Source of the DNA: Streptomyces sp. NBC_01485
GTDB lineage: Bacteria; Actinomycetota; Actinomycetes; Streptomycetales; Streptomycetaceae
DNA length: 64,000 nucleotides
Assembly (NCBI RefSeq): GCF_036227125.1
Contig: NZ_CP109435.1
Coordinates: forward strand, 5,022,001 to 5,086,000
Reading direction: 5' to 3'
The notes beneath the pieces are model-generated. The model saw nothing but the letters and a program-made list of their open reading frames with translations, was not told where the DNA came from and searched no databases. The position numbers were made by a program, and so were the translations under genes. Each line of letters begins with the position of its first letter. Positions within the stretch are counted from its first letter, which is position 1. Positions 49,456 to 56,464 of this stretch are shown one piece after another.

Positions 49456-50106
49456 TCAGGGCGCGTTCAGCCCGAAGGCCTGATGGCTGTTGTTGCTCGC
49501 ACCAGGGCTGTCGATGTTGCTGTTCGTGGTGATGTTGTTGAACATCGGGATGACGCCATTGAGGTTGATCGGCAGGATCGAGCCCCCGCCCCCGCCGCCA
49601 CCGCCCCCGCCGTCGCAGTCGCCGCCGGTGATCGTCGTCGGGTCGCTGGCCGAGTGGGTGAAAGTTTCTCCGCCTTGCTCCTCGGTCTCGGTCTCGATGA
49701 CCGTGACGGTGTTGCTGACAGAGCACGGTGCGTCGGCGGCGATGTTGACGGTGACGTTGAGTGGGGCACTGAGAGCGCCGGTGAAGTTAAGGCCGCTCCC
49801 GCAGTGGACGGTCGTACCGCCGTTAGTGATGTCACAAAAGGGCCCGAGAAGGCCTCCGAGGGCCGTGGCCCTGACACCCGTGGGAAGATTGTCCGTGACG
49901 TCCAGAAGGCCGGTCGCACCTGTGGCGGTCAGCGTGATGGTGTAGGCGCCTTGCCCTCCCCGTGCGAAGTTCCCTTCGTGGCTCTTGGTGACGCTCAAAT
50001 TCGATTGAGCGTGGGCGGGTGCGGCTAGGGCAAACGGCAACGCGACGCCCAGCCCCACCACCGTGCCGAGGGCAGACATCCGCCGCCTCAACCCGTGTCT
50101 TTTCAT
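49456..50106 (-). CDS. DUF11-type secreted protein
   Basis: A 216-residue exported protein. The signal MKRHGLRRRMSALGTVVGLGVALPFALAAPAHA is followed by one DUF11 beta-sandwich: LSVTKSHEGNFARGGQGAYTITLTATGATGLLDVTDNLPTGVRATALGG...CSVSNTVTVIE. A Gly run and an unusual Asn-rich tail follow (ILPINLNGVIPMFNNITTNSNIDSPGASNNSHQAF). DUF11 units normally occur in large wall-associated repeats; a single unit with an Asn-rich tail suggests a small surface or matrix protein. ATG 50106 has GGAGAAACC. The tail's Asn/Ser/Thr richness differs from all neighbours and could favour self-assembly, though I see no chaplin or rodlin signature. Confidence 0.82.
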   Translation of the reverse strand: MKRHGLRRRMSALGTVVGLGVALPFALAAPAHAQSNLSVTKSHEGNFARGGQGAYTITLTATGATGLLDVTDNLPTGVRATALGGLLGPFCDITNGGTTVHCGSGLNFTGALSAPLNVTVNIAADAPCSVSNTVTVIETETEEQGGETFTHSASDPTTITGGDCDGGGGGGGGGGSILPINLNGVIPMFNNITTNSNIDSPGASNNSHQAFGLNAP

Positions 50107-50396
50107 CGACGGTTTCTCCAGTCCGTGAGGGTCCGTTGCGGTCAGGCTCCGGAAGCGAGTGGAGGAGCCGACGAGGGGAACGTACTGACTGGCAACGACC
50201 CGTTGGCCAGCAAGCGACCTGAGAAACGCCCATTTCACTCGATTGCCCCGTTTAAGCCTCCTGGACCGCCGAACAACCTACGGAGCGGCTTTGGTCGGTG
50301 TCCTACCCGGTTCGGGGTCGTGCGTGATCAAGGGGCGGTACGCTTGTCGGCTGTTCGCGCAGGCTTGACTATCACCTGAACCCACCACCCTCCCCA

Positions 50397-50546
50397 GCTC
50401 CCATCCCGTCTGCCGTCGACCCGCACATCGTGGAGCGGGCGTGGTTCATGGCGTCCAGGTGGAGCGCGCCACTGTACGAACGACCTGGACGCCATGGGCC
50501 GCGTCTGCTCGGCTCTGCCTGGGTCGACGGCAGACGGGATGGGAGC
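50397..50546. repeat. 150-bp nested palindrome
   Basis: The outer arms 50397-50422 and 50521-50546 are perfect 26-bp inverted repeats. Inside, a second perfect 14-bp pair (CATGGCGTCCAGGT at 50449-50462, ACCTGGACGCCATG at 50483-50496) encloses a 20-nt loop. The two intervening 25-26 nt segments are unpaired or weakly paired. It lies in a 714-bp gene-free stretch of the island (50107-50820), whose right part is otherwise GC-rich with GGAGCGGAGCGCAGCC-type repeats. Candidates are a MITE, a single-strand replication origin or transfer site of the element, or a structured RNA. Confidence 0.85.
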
Positions 50547-50820
50547 CCCCAGCGCACGCCACGATGGGCCGGCACTCGCGTACGGCGCCCCCTCCATCCC
50601 AGAGTCTGAGCGCCCCCGCCGGAGGCACGGTTCTGGCCCGGGCCGTTTCGCGTGGTGATCGCCGATTGGCCTTCGGCCCTATCCATAGTGGGCGCGCGTC
50701 GGCGCAGCCGGGGGCGGAGCGGGCCGAAGGCAGGAGCGGCGCCCCAGAGCGGAGCCGGTAAGCGCGCCCGGCGGAGCGGAGCGCAGCCGGGTGCCTTGAA
50801 CCCGTGAAGAAGGTTGTAAC

Positions 50821-51081
50821 TCAGGCTGCTGGTGGGCCTGACGAGTCCTCGGTGGCTTGAGCTTCCTTGTTCCCCTTCAGAAGGCTTCGGGATTCCGCGG
50901 CTGCTCGCTGGAGGGCTTCGGCCACCTGGTCGGCGTCGTCGGCGGAGAGCTGGATGTCTTGAGTCCAGAAGATCGACAACCTGGTGTTGCCGGTCGCCAA
51001 ATTCAGGGCCACATCGGCCTCAGCTCCGGTGCCCGTAGCATCCCGTGCGTCCAAGTCGAGATCGCTTCTGAAGACGCTCAT
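50821..51081 (-). CDS. Small acidic protein coupled to the DUF1152 gene
   Basis: An 86-residue protein: SVFRSDLDLDARDATGTGAEADVALNLATGNTRLSIFWTQDIQLSADDADQVAEALQRAAAESRSLL, then a polar tail. It looks like a compact beta-beta-alpha unit with a C-terminal helix. Its ATG (51081) overlaps the stop of the DUF1152 gene (51078), so the two are co-translated. The family is not recognised. Confidence 0.75.
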   Translation of the reverse strand: MSVFRSDLDLDARDATGTGAEADVALNLATGNTRLSIFWTQDIQLSADDADQVAEALQRAAAESRSLLKGNKEAQATEDSSGPPAA

Positions 51082-52190
51082 GGTGCCTGAGTCTCATCCT
51101 CGACGGCTGCCAGTTCCCAGAGGGGCGCTGCGTATCGCTCCGGTCGGCTACGGATGAGCAGCGTGCGGAGGTCTTCGCGCTGGCTGCCGGGCATGCCCAA
51201 AGCCTCGGTGAGCCGGCGGAACGTCGTGTGGGTGACTCCGCGGCTTCGAGCCTCGTTCTCGAACTCGTCGAGCTGCGGCAGCACGGTCTCAGGATCAAGC
51301 TTCACCGCTGGCTGGTTGTTGAGCCATGCGGCCTTGTTGCGCTCATAGTCGATTTCTGAGTAGCCGCAGACCTCGCGGCTGAGTGCCTCGGCCTCGTCCA
51401 GGGTGACGGTCGAAAGGATGGCGCGGGCCAACTCGTTGCGGTTCAGGGCGTCGTCCAGGTCGACTTCGTGGATCGTCGGGCCGTAGCCCGTCAGGGGGAT
51501 GGGTAGGCCTGCGTCCCGTATTTCGCAGATGCCTCGTACCCCTCGCGCTGTTGCAGCGAGCATCCCGGTTGCTTCAGAGGGGTGCCATTCCAGGACCGAG
51601 CTGACCGGTTCCGTGTCCTTCGCGGTGAAGATGTGGACGAGGGGGCCGAGGAGACCACGTATCTCGTCGAGTGGAAGTTCGCCGTCCAGGCCGGGGCCGG
51701 CGACCAGTAGCCGGACGGGCGCGTTCACCTGGCAGCACGCGGCCAGTGTCAACGCATCGGCAAGCGGGCTCTTGAGCGTCGGTTCGTCGCCTCGCGCGAG
51801 GATGTCACCGCCCACGTCCAGGAGGTCGATTGAGGTCGGCTCCAAGTGGTCCACCAGCTCTTCGAGTTGGCGCGTGACGCCCTCGACGCCGTGATGCGGG
51901 TCGATCAGTGCGAAGGTGTGCGGGAGCTCTGCTGCAAGCCGTGGGAGGGTGGACCCTGCTGGAGCGATCGGGCGGGCGTTGGCCGGCACTGACCAGACGG
52001 ACGGGGTGAGCGGTTTGAGTCCCGTGAAGTCGGAGGGGCCTCTGGGGCCTGGGACTGGGTCGACCAGCAGGCGATCCCACGCGTAGGTGAGGATCACCGC
52101 CTGGTCGTCGTCGCCGTACAAGGCGGCGTCAAGCATCGCGGCGGCGACTGCGTCGCCCCCTCCTCCTGCTGCGACGATCAACCTCGTCAT
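51078..52190 (-). CDS. DUF1152 family protein
   Basis: A 370-residue protein. The DUF1152 start TRLIVAAGGGGDAVAAAMLDAALYGDDDQAVILTYAWDRLLVDPVPGPRGPSDFTGL is followed by IDLLDVGGDILARGDEPTLKSPLADALTLAAC; the Gly-rich N-terminus and DVGGDIL suggest a Rossmann-like nucleotide site. A C-terminal part (about 290-370, SRGVTHTTFRRLTEALGMPGSQREDLRTLLIRSRPERYAAPLWELA) reads like an added helical domain. ATG 52190 lacks a Shine-Dalgarno site and may be leaderless. Divergent from the GntR gene across its operator, so probably under its control. Confidence 0.85.
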   Translation of the reverse strand: MTRLIVAAGGGGDAVAAAMLDAALYGDDDQAVILTYAWDRLLVDPVPGPRGPSDFTGLKPLTPSVWSVPANARPIAPAGSTLPRLAAELPHTFALIDPHHGVEGVTRQLEELVDHLEPTSIDLLDVGGDILARGDEPTLKSPLADALTLAACCQVNAPVRLLVAGPGLDGELPLDEIRGLLGPLVHIFTAKDTEPVSSVLEWHPSEATGMLAATARGVRGICEIRDAGLPIPLTGYGPTIHEVDLDDALNRNELARAILSTVTLDEAEALSREVCGYSEIDYERNKAAWLNNQPAVKLDPETVLPQLDEFENEARSRGVTHTTFRRLTEALGMPGSQREDLRTLLIRSRPERYAAPLWELAAVEDETQAP

Positions 52191-52217
52191 GGGCCCAAGA
52201 TTACGGGTTCGGCCTCT

Positions 52218-52255
52218 GGCCACTCACCCTATAGTGGCTAGAGGTCATAGCCACT
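52218..52255. promoter_or_regulatory. GntR operator between the DUF1152 and GntR genes
   Basis: Three half-sites: GGCCACT (52218-52224), AGTGGCTA (52233-52240) and TAGCCACT (52248-52255). The last two form a perfect 8-bp dyad with 7-nt spacing. The same half-site recurs at 53049-53088. Confidence 0.8.
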
Positions 52256-52271
52256 TGGATGAGGAGGGGAC

Positions 52272-53012
52272 ATGCCTCAGATCGAAGAGGCGCAGCCGAA
52301 GTATCTCCAGATCGCTCACTACATCCGCGATCAGATCCTTCGGGGCGACCTGAGGCCGGGGGACGAGGTCCCCTCGGAGCGGCAGTTGGCGGCGAACTGG
52401 AAGGTGTCCAGGCCGACGGCCGCACGGTCGCTGGAGGCACTGAGCCACCAGGGGCTCGTCGAGAAGCGGCAAGGTTCGGGCACATACGTGCGGAGCCTTG
52501 AAGTGAACCGTCGGGCACGGGAGCTGTACGGGCGGGCGCGGCAGACCGGGAAGATCTACACCCCTGGTGAGTACGCGGTGATCACCTCGGCCGGGTGGCT
52601 GGATGCTCCTGATCACGTTGCTGAGGCGCTGGGCCTGGTGAAGGATCGTCGGGCGGTGCACCGCCGGCGCGTGACCAACAACCAGGACGGGCCCATCACG
52701 CTGTCCACTTCGTGGTTCGGCCCTGACGTTGGGCGGCGGGCGCCCAAGCTCCTGGAGCCGGATCGGATCCAAGAGGGCACCCTGATGTACGTCGAGAACA
52801 TGACGGGACGGCAGGGGAGTTACGCCGAGGACCGAATGTGTGCTCGGCAGGCGACCGACGAGGAGGCAGCAGACCTCCAACTCGGCTCCGGATCTGCGGT
52901 CTTGATCGTGCACCACGTCGTCTTCGACCTCCAGGACCGGCCGTTGGAGTTCGCCGAAGCCACCTACCCGCCGCACCGCTGGGCGTTCGAGCAGGGCTAC
53001 CCGCTCACCTGA
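52272..53012 (+). CDS. GntR/HutC-family (UTRA) regulator
   Basis: A 246-residue protein with an N-terminal winged helix (PKYLQIAHYIRDQILRGDLRPGDEVPSERQLAANWKVSRPTAARSLEALSHQGLVEKRQGSGTYVR) and a C-terminal UTRA ligand domain ending LQLGSGSAVLIVHHVVFDLQDRPLEFAEATYPPHRW. ATG 52272 has GGAGGGGAC. GntR regulators of this type, related to KorSA of pSAM2, control replication and transfer in actinomycete integrative elements. The repeated palindromes around the gene suggest it governs itself, the divergent DUF1152 pair and the downstream small genes. Confidence 0.93.
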   Translation: MPQIEEAQPKYLQIAHYIRDQILRGDLRPGDEVPSERQLAANWKVSRPTAARSLEALSHQGLVEKRQGSGTYVRSLEVNRRARELYGRARQTGKIYTPGEYAVITSAGWLDAPDHVAEALGLVKDRRAVHRRRVTNNQDGPITLSTSWFGPDVGRRAPKLLEPDRIQEGTLMYVENMTGRQGSYAEDRMCARQATDEEAADLQLGSGSAVLIVHHVVFDLQDRPLEFAEATYPPHRWAFEQGYPLT

Positions 53013-53048
53013 TAGTTCGTCATTTCGGCGAACCGCTTGCACAGCGTG

Positions 53049-53088
53049 AGTGGCTAATGCCACTATCCATTAAGTGGCTAAGGCCACT
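53049..53088. promoter_or_regulatory. Two further GntR-type palindromes
   Basis: AGTGGCTAATGCCACT (53049-53064) and AGTGGCTAAGGCCACT (53073-53088) are 6-4-6 palindromes sharing the AGTGGC half-site of the 52233-52255 dyad, placed 20 nt before the start of the zinc-finger gene. Confidence 0.8.
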
Positions 53089-53107
53089 CAGGAGAAGGGG
53101 GCACGGT

Positions 53108-53281
53108 GTGACGGGGCAGCGGCCGGAACGAGGCAGGCACTTGGCTTGTCGAGGATGCCGTGGGCGCGGCTGGAAACGCGTCAGCTCGCGCACGGGCCTG
53201 GCGCTCTCCACCGTCAACGACCGTGCCCGTGCCGCATCGAAACGGCGCTGCCTCGACTGCGACGGCAGCGGCAAGGAGTGA
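53108..53281 (+). CDS. Small zinc-finger-like protein
   Basis: A 57-residue protein starting at GTG 53108 behind AGGAGAAGGGGG. It has two CxxCxGxG knuckles as in the DnaJ zinc domain: CRGCRGRGWKRV near the N-terminus and CLDCDGSGKE at the C-terminus, separated by a Ser/Thr/Arg helix. It probably binds one zinc ion. The promoter region is covered by two GntR-type palindromes, and the ATPase gene follows after 6 nt, so this is a GntR-controlled two-gene unit of the element. Confidence 0.75.
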   Translation: MTGQRPERGRHLACRGCRGRGWKRVSSRTGLALSTVNDRARAASKRRCLDCDGSGKE

Positions 53282-53287
53282 GCAGGG

Positions 53288-53725
53288 ATGGCCTACACGA
53301 TCGACCGCTATCCCTCTGAGGACTCACCGCGACTCGGGGCGATGACCTTGTACCCCGTCGCGGAATCTGTGCCTCGGTCCCGGCGTTGGTTCCGGAAGTT
53401 CATCGCCCCGTACAACCCGGCCTGCTCGGTCGATGACTGTGTGCTGATGATCTCGGAGCTGGTGACCAACGCCATCGTCTACGGCCGGTCCGACGAGGTA
53501 TGGGCCGTCCGGGTGGAGTGGTTCCGGGAGGCGACCTCGCTCAAGGTCGAGGTCCACAACCCTGGCTTTCCGGCGAGGGTGAAGCTGTGCCGGCCCGACG
53601 TCGTCGACGCGCACGGGCGCGGACTGCTCCTCGTCGACTCCATCGCCGAGTCCTGGCACTCCGGGCCCAGTCGCTTCGGCGGGACGGTCGTCTCCTTCGT
53701 GATGGCCGAGGCCTGGCCGACCTGA
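53288..53725 (+). CDS. RsbW-like ATP-binding protein (HATPase_c_2)
   Basis: A 145-residue GHKL-fold protein. The N-box is VLMISELVTNAIVYG and the G1/G2 region is VDAHGRGLLLVDSIAESWHSGPSRFGGTVVSFVMA. Streptomyces has many such single-domain anti-sigma-like ATPases, and they often accompany conjugative elements or conservons. No partner sigma factor or antagonist is adjacent. It is translated 6 nt after the zinc-finger gene and is likely regulated by the same GntR palindromes. Confidence 0.88.
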   Translation: MAYTIDRYPSEDSPRLGAMTLYPVAESVPRSRRWFRKFIAPYNPACSVDDCVLMISELVTNAIVYGRSDEVWAVRVEWFREATSLKVEVHNPGFPARVKLCRPDVVDAHGRGLLLVDSIAESWHSGPSRFGGTVVSFVMAEAWPT

Positions 53726-54037
53726 AGGTGCACCCGGGTCCTCTTCTCTACGCACTGTCGCAAGTCCAAGTACCTGCGGAACCTGATCTCTCGTTTCGCC
53801 TGGCAGCCCGTCGCCCTGGCAGGCAGGCGTCGACTGTCCGTCCGCCTCCCGGGTACCGGAACTGGCGACCGGCCTCGACAAGGCGCCGAGCTGCTGCCGG
53901 CCCAGGTCCAGGAAACGGAAGGCAGAGGGCCGATACGGCCTGGTCCGCGCAGGCAGTCCGTAGAGAAAGCCGCGCTGATCCCGATCACCGTTCTGGCACG
54001 GATCTGGCACGCGGCGAGTGATCGCAGAGCACAGCAA
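53726..54037. other. Gene-free end of the island before the tRNA
   Basis: No gene is supported. Two CTGGCACG repeats at 53990-54010 and the 54006-54037 segment, shared with att remnant A, mark the recombination arm region of the element. Confidence 0.5.
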
Positions 54038-54066
54038 AAAGGCCCGGGTCGATGACCTGGGCCTTT
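54038..54066 (-). terminator. tRNA-Gly terminator
   Basis: Hairpin AAAGGCCCGGGTC...GACCTGGGCCTTT followed (minus strand) by a run of T, 4 nt beyond the encoded CCA of tRNA-Gly. Confidence 0.85.
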
Positions 54067-54070
54067 GTCA

Positions 54071-54144
54071 TGGAGCGGGTGACGAGAATCGAACTCGCAC
54101 TCTCAGCTTGGGAAGCTGATGTTCTACCACTAAACTACACCCGC
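54071..54144 (-). tRNA. tRNA-Gly (anticodon CCC)
   Basis: The reverse complement folds as a complete cloverleaf of 74 nt with CCA encoded: acceptor GCGGGTG/CACCCGC with discriminator T, D-arm containing GTTTAGTGGTAGAAC, anticodon stem TCAGC/GCTGA with loop TTCCCAA (anticodon CCC), and T-arm GCGAGTTCGATTCTCGT. It is the intact attachment target whose 3' half is repeated at 44.92, 46.01 and 49.13 kb. Confidence 0.98.
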
Positions 54145-54429
54145 GTAAGACGCCGGTGGGTAACCGGTGTCGGAACGCTCTGTCACTCTACCTCATGCCG
54201 GACCCCAGGCGCTGAAGCCCAGCGGAAGCCCTGGGGTCTGAGTGCGTTTCAGGGGAGGGATCCGGCTGCGTGGGGCGGGAGTTGGGGCGTACGGTGGAGG
54301 GGTGGAACAGGGGTCGGGCGGGGTCGGAGTGCCGCCTGGAGAGTCGTCCCGTTCGTCCCGTAATGTGGCTTTCGTTGTCCGGCGGACAGTAGCCGGACGG
54401 GGCTCTTGGGGAAGGGACTCTAGGACTTG

Positions 54430-54588
54430 ATGGAGCGCACCGTCGTCCGTTGTGCCGATGGGCACGTGTTCAGTACCGCTTCGTTCCCGATGCAGCAGGC
54501 CGAGCGGCTCGGTCCCGGGCGGCTCGTCCGGTGCCCTCGGTGTACCCGGTTGCGAAGTGTCGTGCCGGTGACTCTCGAGAAGCGGTAG
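54430..54588 (+). CDS. Small zinc-ribbon-like protein, 52 residues
   Basis: ATG 54430 opens MERTVVRCADGHVFSTASF and continues PMQQAERLGPGRLVRCPRCTRLRSVVPVTLEKR to a TAG at 54586. The C-x4-H...CPRC spacing suggests a zinc ribbon. It lies between the tRNA gene and dcd, and I recall similar 50-residue proteins at this position in other Streptomyces. No clear ribosome site precedes it (GGGACTCTAGGACTTG). Confidence 0.6.
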   Translation: MERTVVRCADGHVFSTASFPMQQAERLGPGRLVRCPRCTRLRSVVPVTLEKR

Positions 54589-54703
54589 CCGGAAGCGGCA
54601 GCCGTAGCCGTAGCCGTAAGAAAAGGAGACAGCGGAGCTTGCGGTACGGCGCGTGGAGTTGCCCGATTGTGGTGGCTCCGCGCGCCTTGCGTATCCTCGG
54701 GAC

Positions 54704-55279
54704 GTGCTTCTCTCAGACAAGGACATCCGGGCCGAGATCGACGCCGGGCGGGTCCGGATCGATCCCTACGACGAATCCATGGTGCAGCCGTCGAGTGTCG
54801 ACGTGCGGCTCGACCGCTACTTCCGGGTGTTCGAGAACCACCGGTACCCGCACATCGATCCGTCCGTCGAGCAGGCCGACCTGACCCGGCTCGTGGAGCC
54901 CGAGGGCGACGAGCCGTTCATCCTCCACCCCGGGGAGTTCGTGCTCGCCTCGACCTACGAGGTCATCTCCCTGCCCGACGATCTTGCCTCGCGGCTCGAG
55001 GGGAAGAGCTCTCTCGGGCGGCTCGGGCTCGTCACGCACTCCACCGCCGGGTTCATCGACCCCGGTTTCTCCGGGCACGTGACCCTGGAGCTCTCCAACC
55101 TCGCGACCCTCCCCATCAAGCTCTGGCCGGGCATGAAGATCGGGCAGCTGTGCCTGTTCCGGCTCAGCTCGCCGGCCGAGTTCCCGTACGGCAGCGACCG
55201 GTACGGGTCCCGGTACCAGGGCCAGCGCGGGCCGACGGCCTCCCGGTCCTTCCTCAACTTCCACCGGACCCAGGTGTGA
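54704..55279 (+). CDS. dcd: dCTP deaminase
   Basis: A 191-residue trimeric dUTPase-fold enzyme: LLSDKDIRAEIDAGRVRIDPYDESMVQPSSVDVRLDRYFRVFENH, then the catalytic block EGKSSLGRLGLVTHSTAGFIDPGFSGHVTLELSN (nucleophile-activating Glu and nucleotide-binding Ser-Ser) and a C-terminal lid YQGQRGPTASRSFLNF. It converts dCTP to dUTP for thymidylate synthesis. The length is exactly that of Streptomyces Dcd. GTG 54704 has little leader sequence. The stop overlaps the GTG of the phosphoribosyltransferase gene, linking the two in nucleotide metabolism. Confidence 0.96.
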   Translation: MLLSDKDIRAEIDAGRVRIDPYDESMVQPSSVDVRLDRYFRVFENHRYPHIDPSVEQADLTRLVEPEGDEPFILHPGEFVLASTYEVISLPDDLASRLEGKSSLGRLGLVTHSTAGFIDPGFSGHVTLELSNLATLPIKLWPGMKIGQLCLFRLSSPAEFPYGSDRYGSRYQGQRGPTASRSFLNFHRTQV

Positions 55280-55803
55280 GCAGCCCGGACCGCCCGGACG
55301 TGGCGCGGGAGAACCTGAGCTACGAGCGGTTCGGGACCGCCGTCCGCGAGCTCGCGCAGACCATCGCGGACGACGGGTACGTCCCCGACATCGTCCTCAG
55401 CATCGCCCGCGGCGGTGTCTTCGTCGCCGGTGGGCTCGCCTACGCCCTCGACTGCAAGAACCTCCACCTGGTGAACGTCGAGTTCTACACCGGGGTGGGG
55501 ACGACGCTCGAGATGCCCGTCATGCTCGCACCCGTCCCGAACGTCATCGACTTCTCGGACAAGAAGGTCCTCATCACCGACGACGTCGCCGACACGGGCA
55601 AGACGCTCAAGCTCGTCCGCGACTTCTGCCTGGACACCGTCGCCGAGGTGCGCAGCGCCGTCATCTACGAGAAGTCGCACTCGCTCGTGAAGTGCGAGTA
55701 CGTGTGGAAGCGGACCGACGACTGGATCAACTTCCCGTGGAGCGTCCTGCCTGTAGTACGTAAGTCGGGGGAGTCGGTCACTCCGTCGAAGGAAGCGCTC
55801 TGA
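55276..55803 (+). CDS. Purine-type phosphoribosyltransferase
   Basis: A 175-residue type I PRTase: LSYERFGTAVRELAQTIADDGYVPDIVLSIARGGVFVAGGLAYAL (pyrophosphate loop), VNVEFYTG, and the PRPP motif KVLITDDVADTGKTLKLV. The C-terminus DDWINFPWSVLPVV resembles xanthine/guanine PRTases. It salvages a purine base using PRPP; the exact base is not determined. Translationally coupled to dcd by GTGA. The last 22 codons (55738-55803) are repeated, diverged and frameshifted, at 60497-60563, so the original 3' end appears displaced by an insertion. Confidence 0.9.
   Translation: MSSPDRPDVARENLSYERFGTAVRELAQTIADDGYVPDIVLSIARGGVFVAGGLAYALDCKNLHLVNVEFYTGVGTTLEMPVMLAPVPNVIDFSDKKVLITDDVADTGKTLKLVRDFCLDTVAEVRSAVIYEKSHSLVKCEYVWKRTDDWINFPWSVLPVVRKSGESVTPSKEAL
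55738..55803 (+). repeat. Left direct repeat: PRTase 3' end bordering the NACHT island
   Basis: Codons for WSVLPVVRKSGESVTPSKEAL and the TGA stop. The first 14 nt (TGGAGCGTCCTGCC) are identical to 60497-60510, and the encoded peptide matches almost throughout. Confidence 0.75.
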
Positions 55804-56464
55804 ACTGCGGCGTTTCGTTGGGAGGGTTGTACAGGCAGGGCAGAGGCCTCTGTAAGCCGAGGCCTGTCGTGTACGTCGGCGCAAGCCTGTGACCTTCTGA
55901 TCCGAAGCTCTGGAGAGATCGCTCATTGGCGGTCGTACGGGCTGCGGGGCAGATCGTGAGGGCCGGTGTTGGGCGGTGGCGGTTGCTGGGGTTGCTGTAC
56001 TTCGTTGCTGTACAGCAGGATCCCGACCGGGGGTGAGGTCATGGAGCGGGAACAGCTCGAACGGCTGCTGGGTGGTGGCGACGACACGTCGTCGGCCGCA
56101 CACGTCGACGCCATACCGCCCAGCGCTGACCCGGACGTCTTGGCTGAGCGGACACCGGTGAAACAAGTGCCTTGTATGCGCTGACCACATGACGAGCGAC
56201 CGGGACGGCCGCCACGCAGACCGTCCCGGCGCGATGATCCGGGCGATGGGGGAGAGGCCTCGCACTCAAGGCATCTGCGGGTTCGTGGCCGCACGCCTGT
56301 GACACGGCGCCTGAGGCGGCGAAGGGCCAGCCTGGGAAGGAAACCGTCCCACTGGAGCACCAGTCCAGCACGAGCGGCATCCCCTCGCCCATACCGGCTG
56401 GGACGGGACTGGCTGGCCTTCCTGGAAACGATTGAGCTGGTCGATCGCTGCAAGGTCCTCGACT
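55804..56464. other. Left border of the NACHT island, mostly gene-free
   Basis: No convincing gene. It contains two direct copies of TTGCTGTAC (55992-56015) with the palindrome GCTGTACAGC and lower GC around 55975-56025. One weak small frame at 56041-56184 is listed separately. No integrase is seen here. Confidence 0.4.
56041..56184 (+). CDS. Possible small protein, 47 residues
   Basis: ATG 56041 (preceded by GGTGAGG) encodes MEREQLERLLGGGDDTSSA followed by AHVDAIPPSADPDVLAERTPVKQVPCMR. It has an acidic helix followed by a turn-rich tail. No family is recognised and codon bias is only weakly coding-like; it may be spurious. Confidence 0.25.
   Translation: MEREQLERLLGGGDDTSSAAHVDAIPPSADPDVLAERTPVKQVPCMR

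Noticed and set aside
50550..50820. GC-rich repeats of the GGAGCGGAGCGCAGCC type considered as a CRISPR or origin
   Set aside because: No regular repeat-spacer spacing and no DnaA-like boxes; only loose repetition.
54052..54363. Reading frames with the peptide ERVTRIELALSAWE at the tRNA and its copies
   Set aside because: They are translations of the tRNA-Gly gene and its 3' duplicates, a common false gene call.
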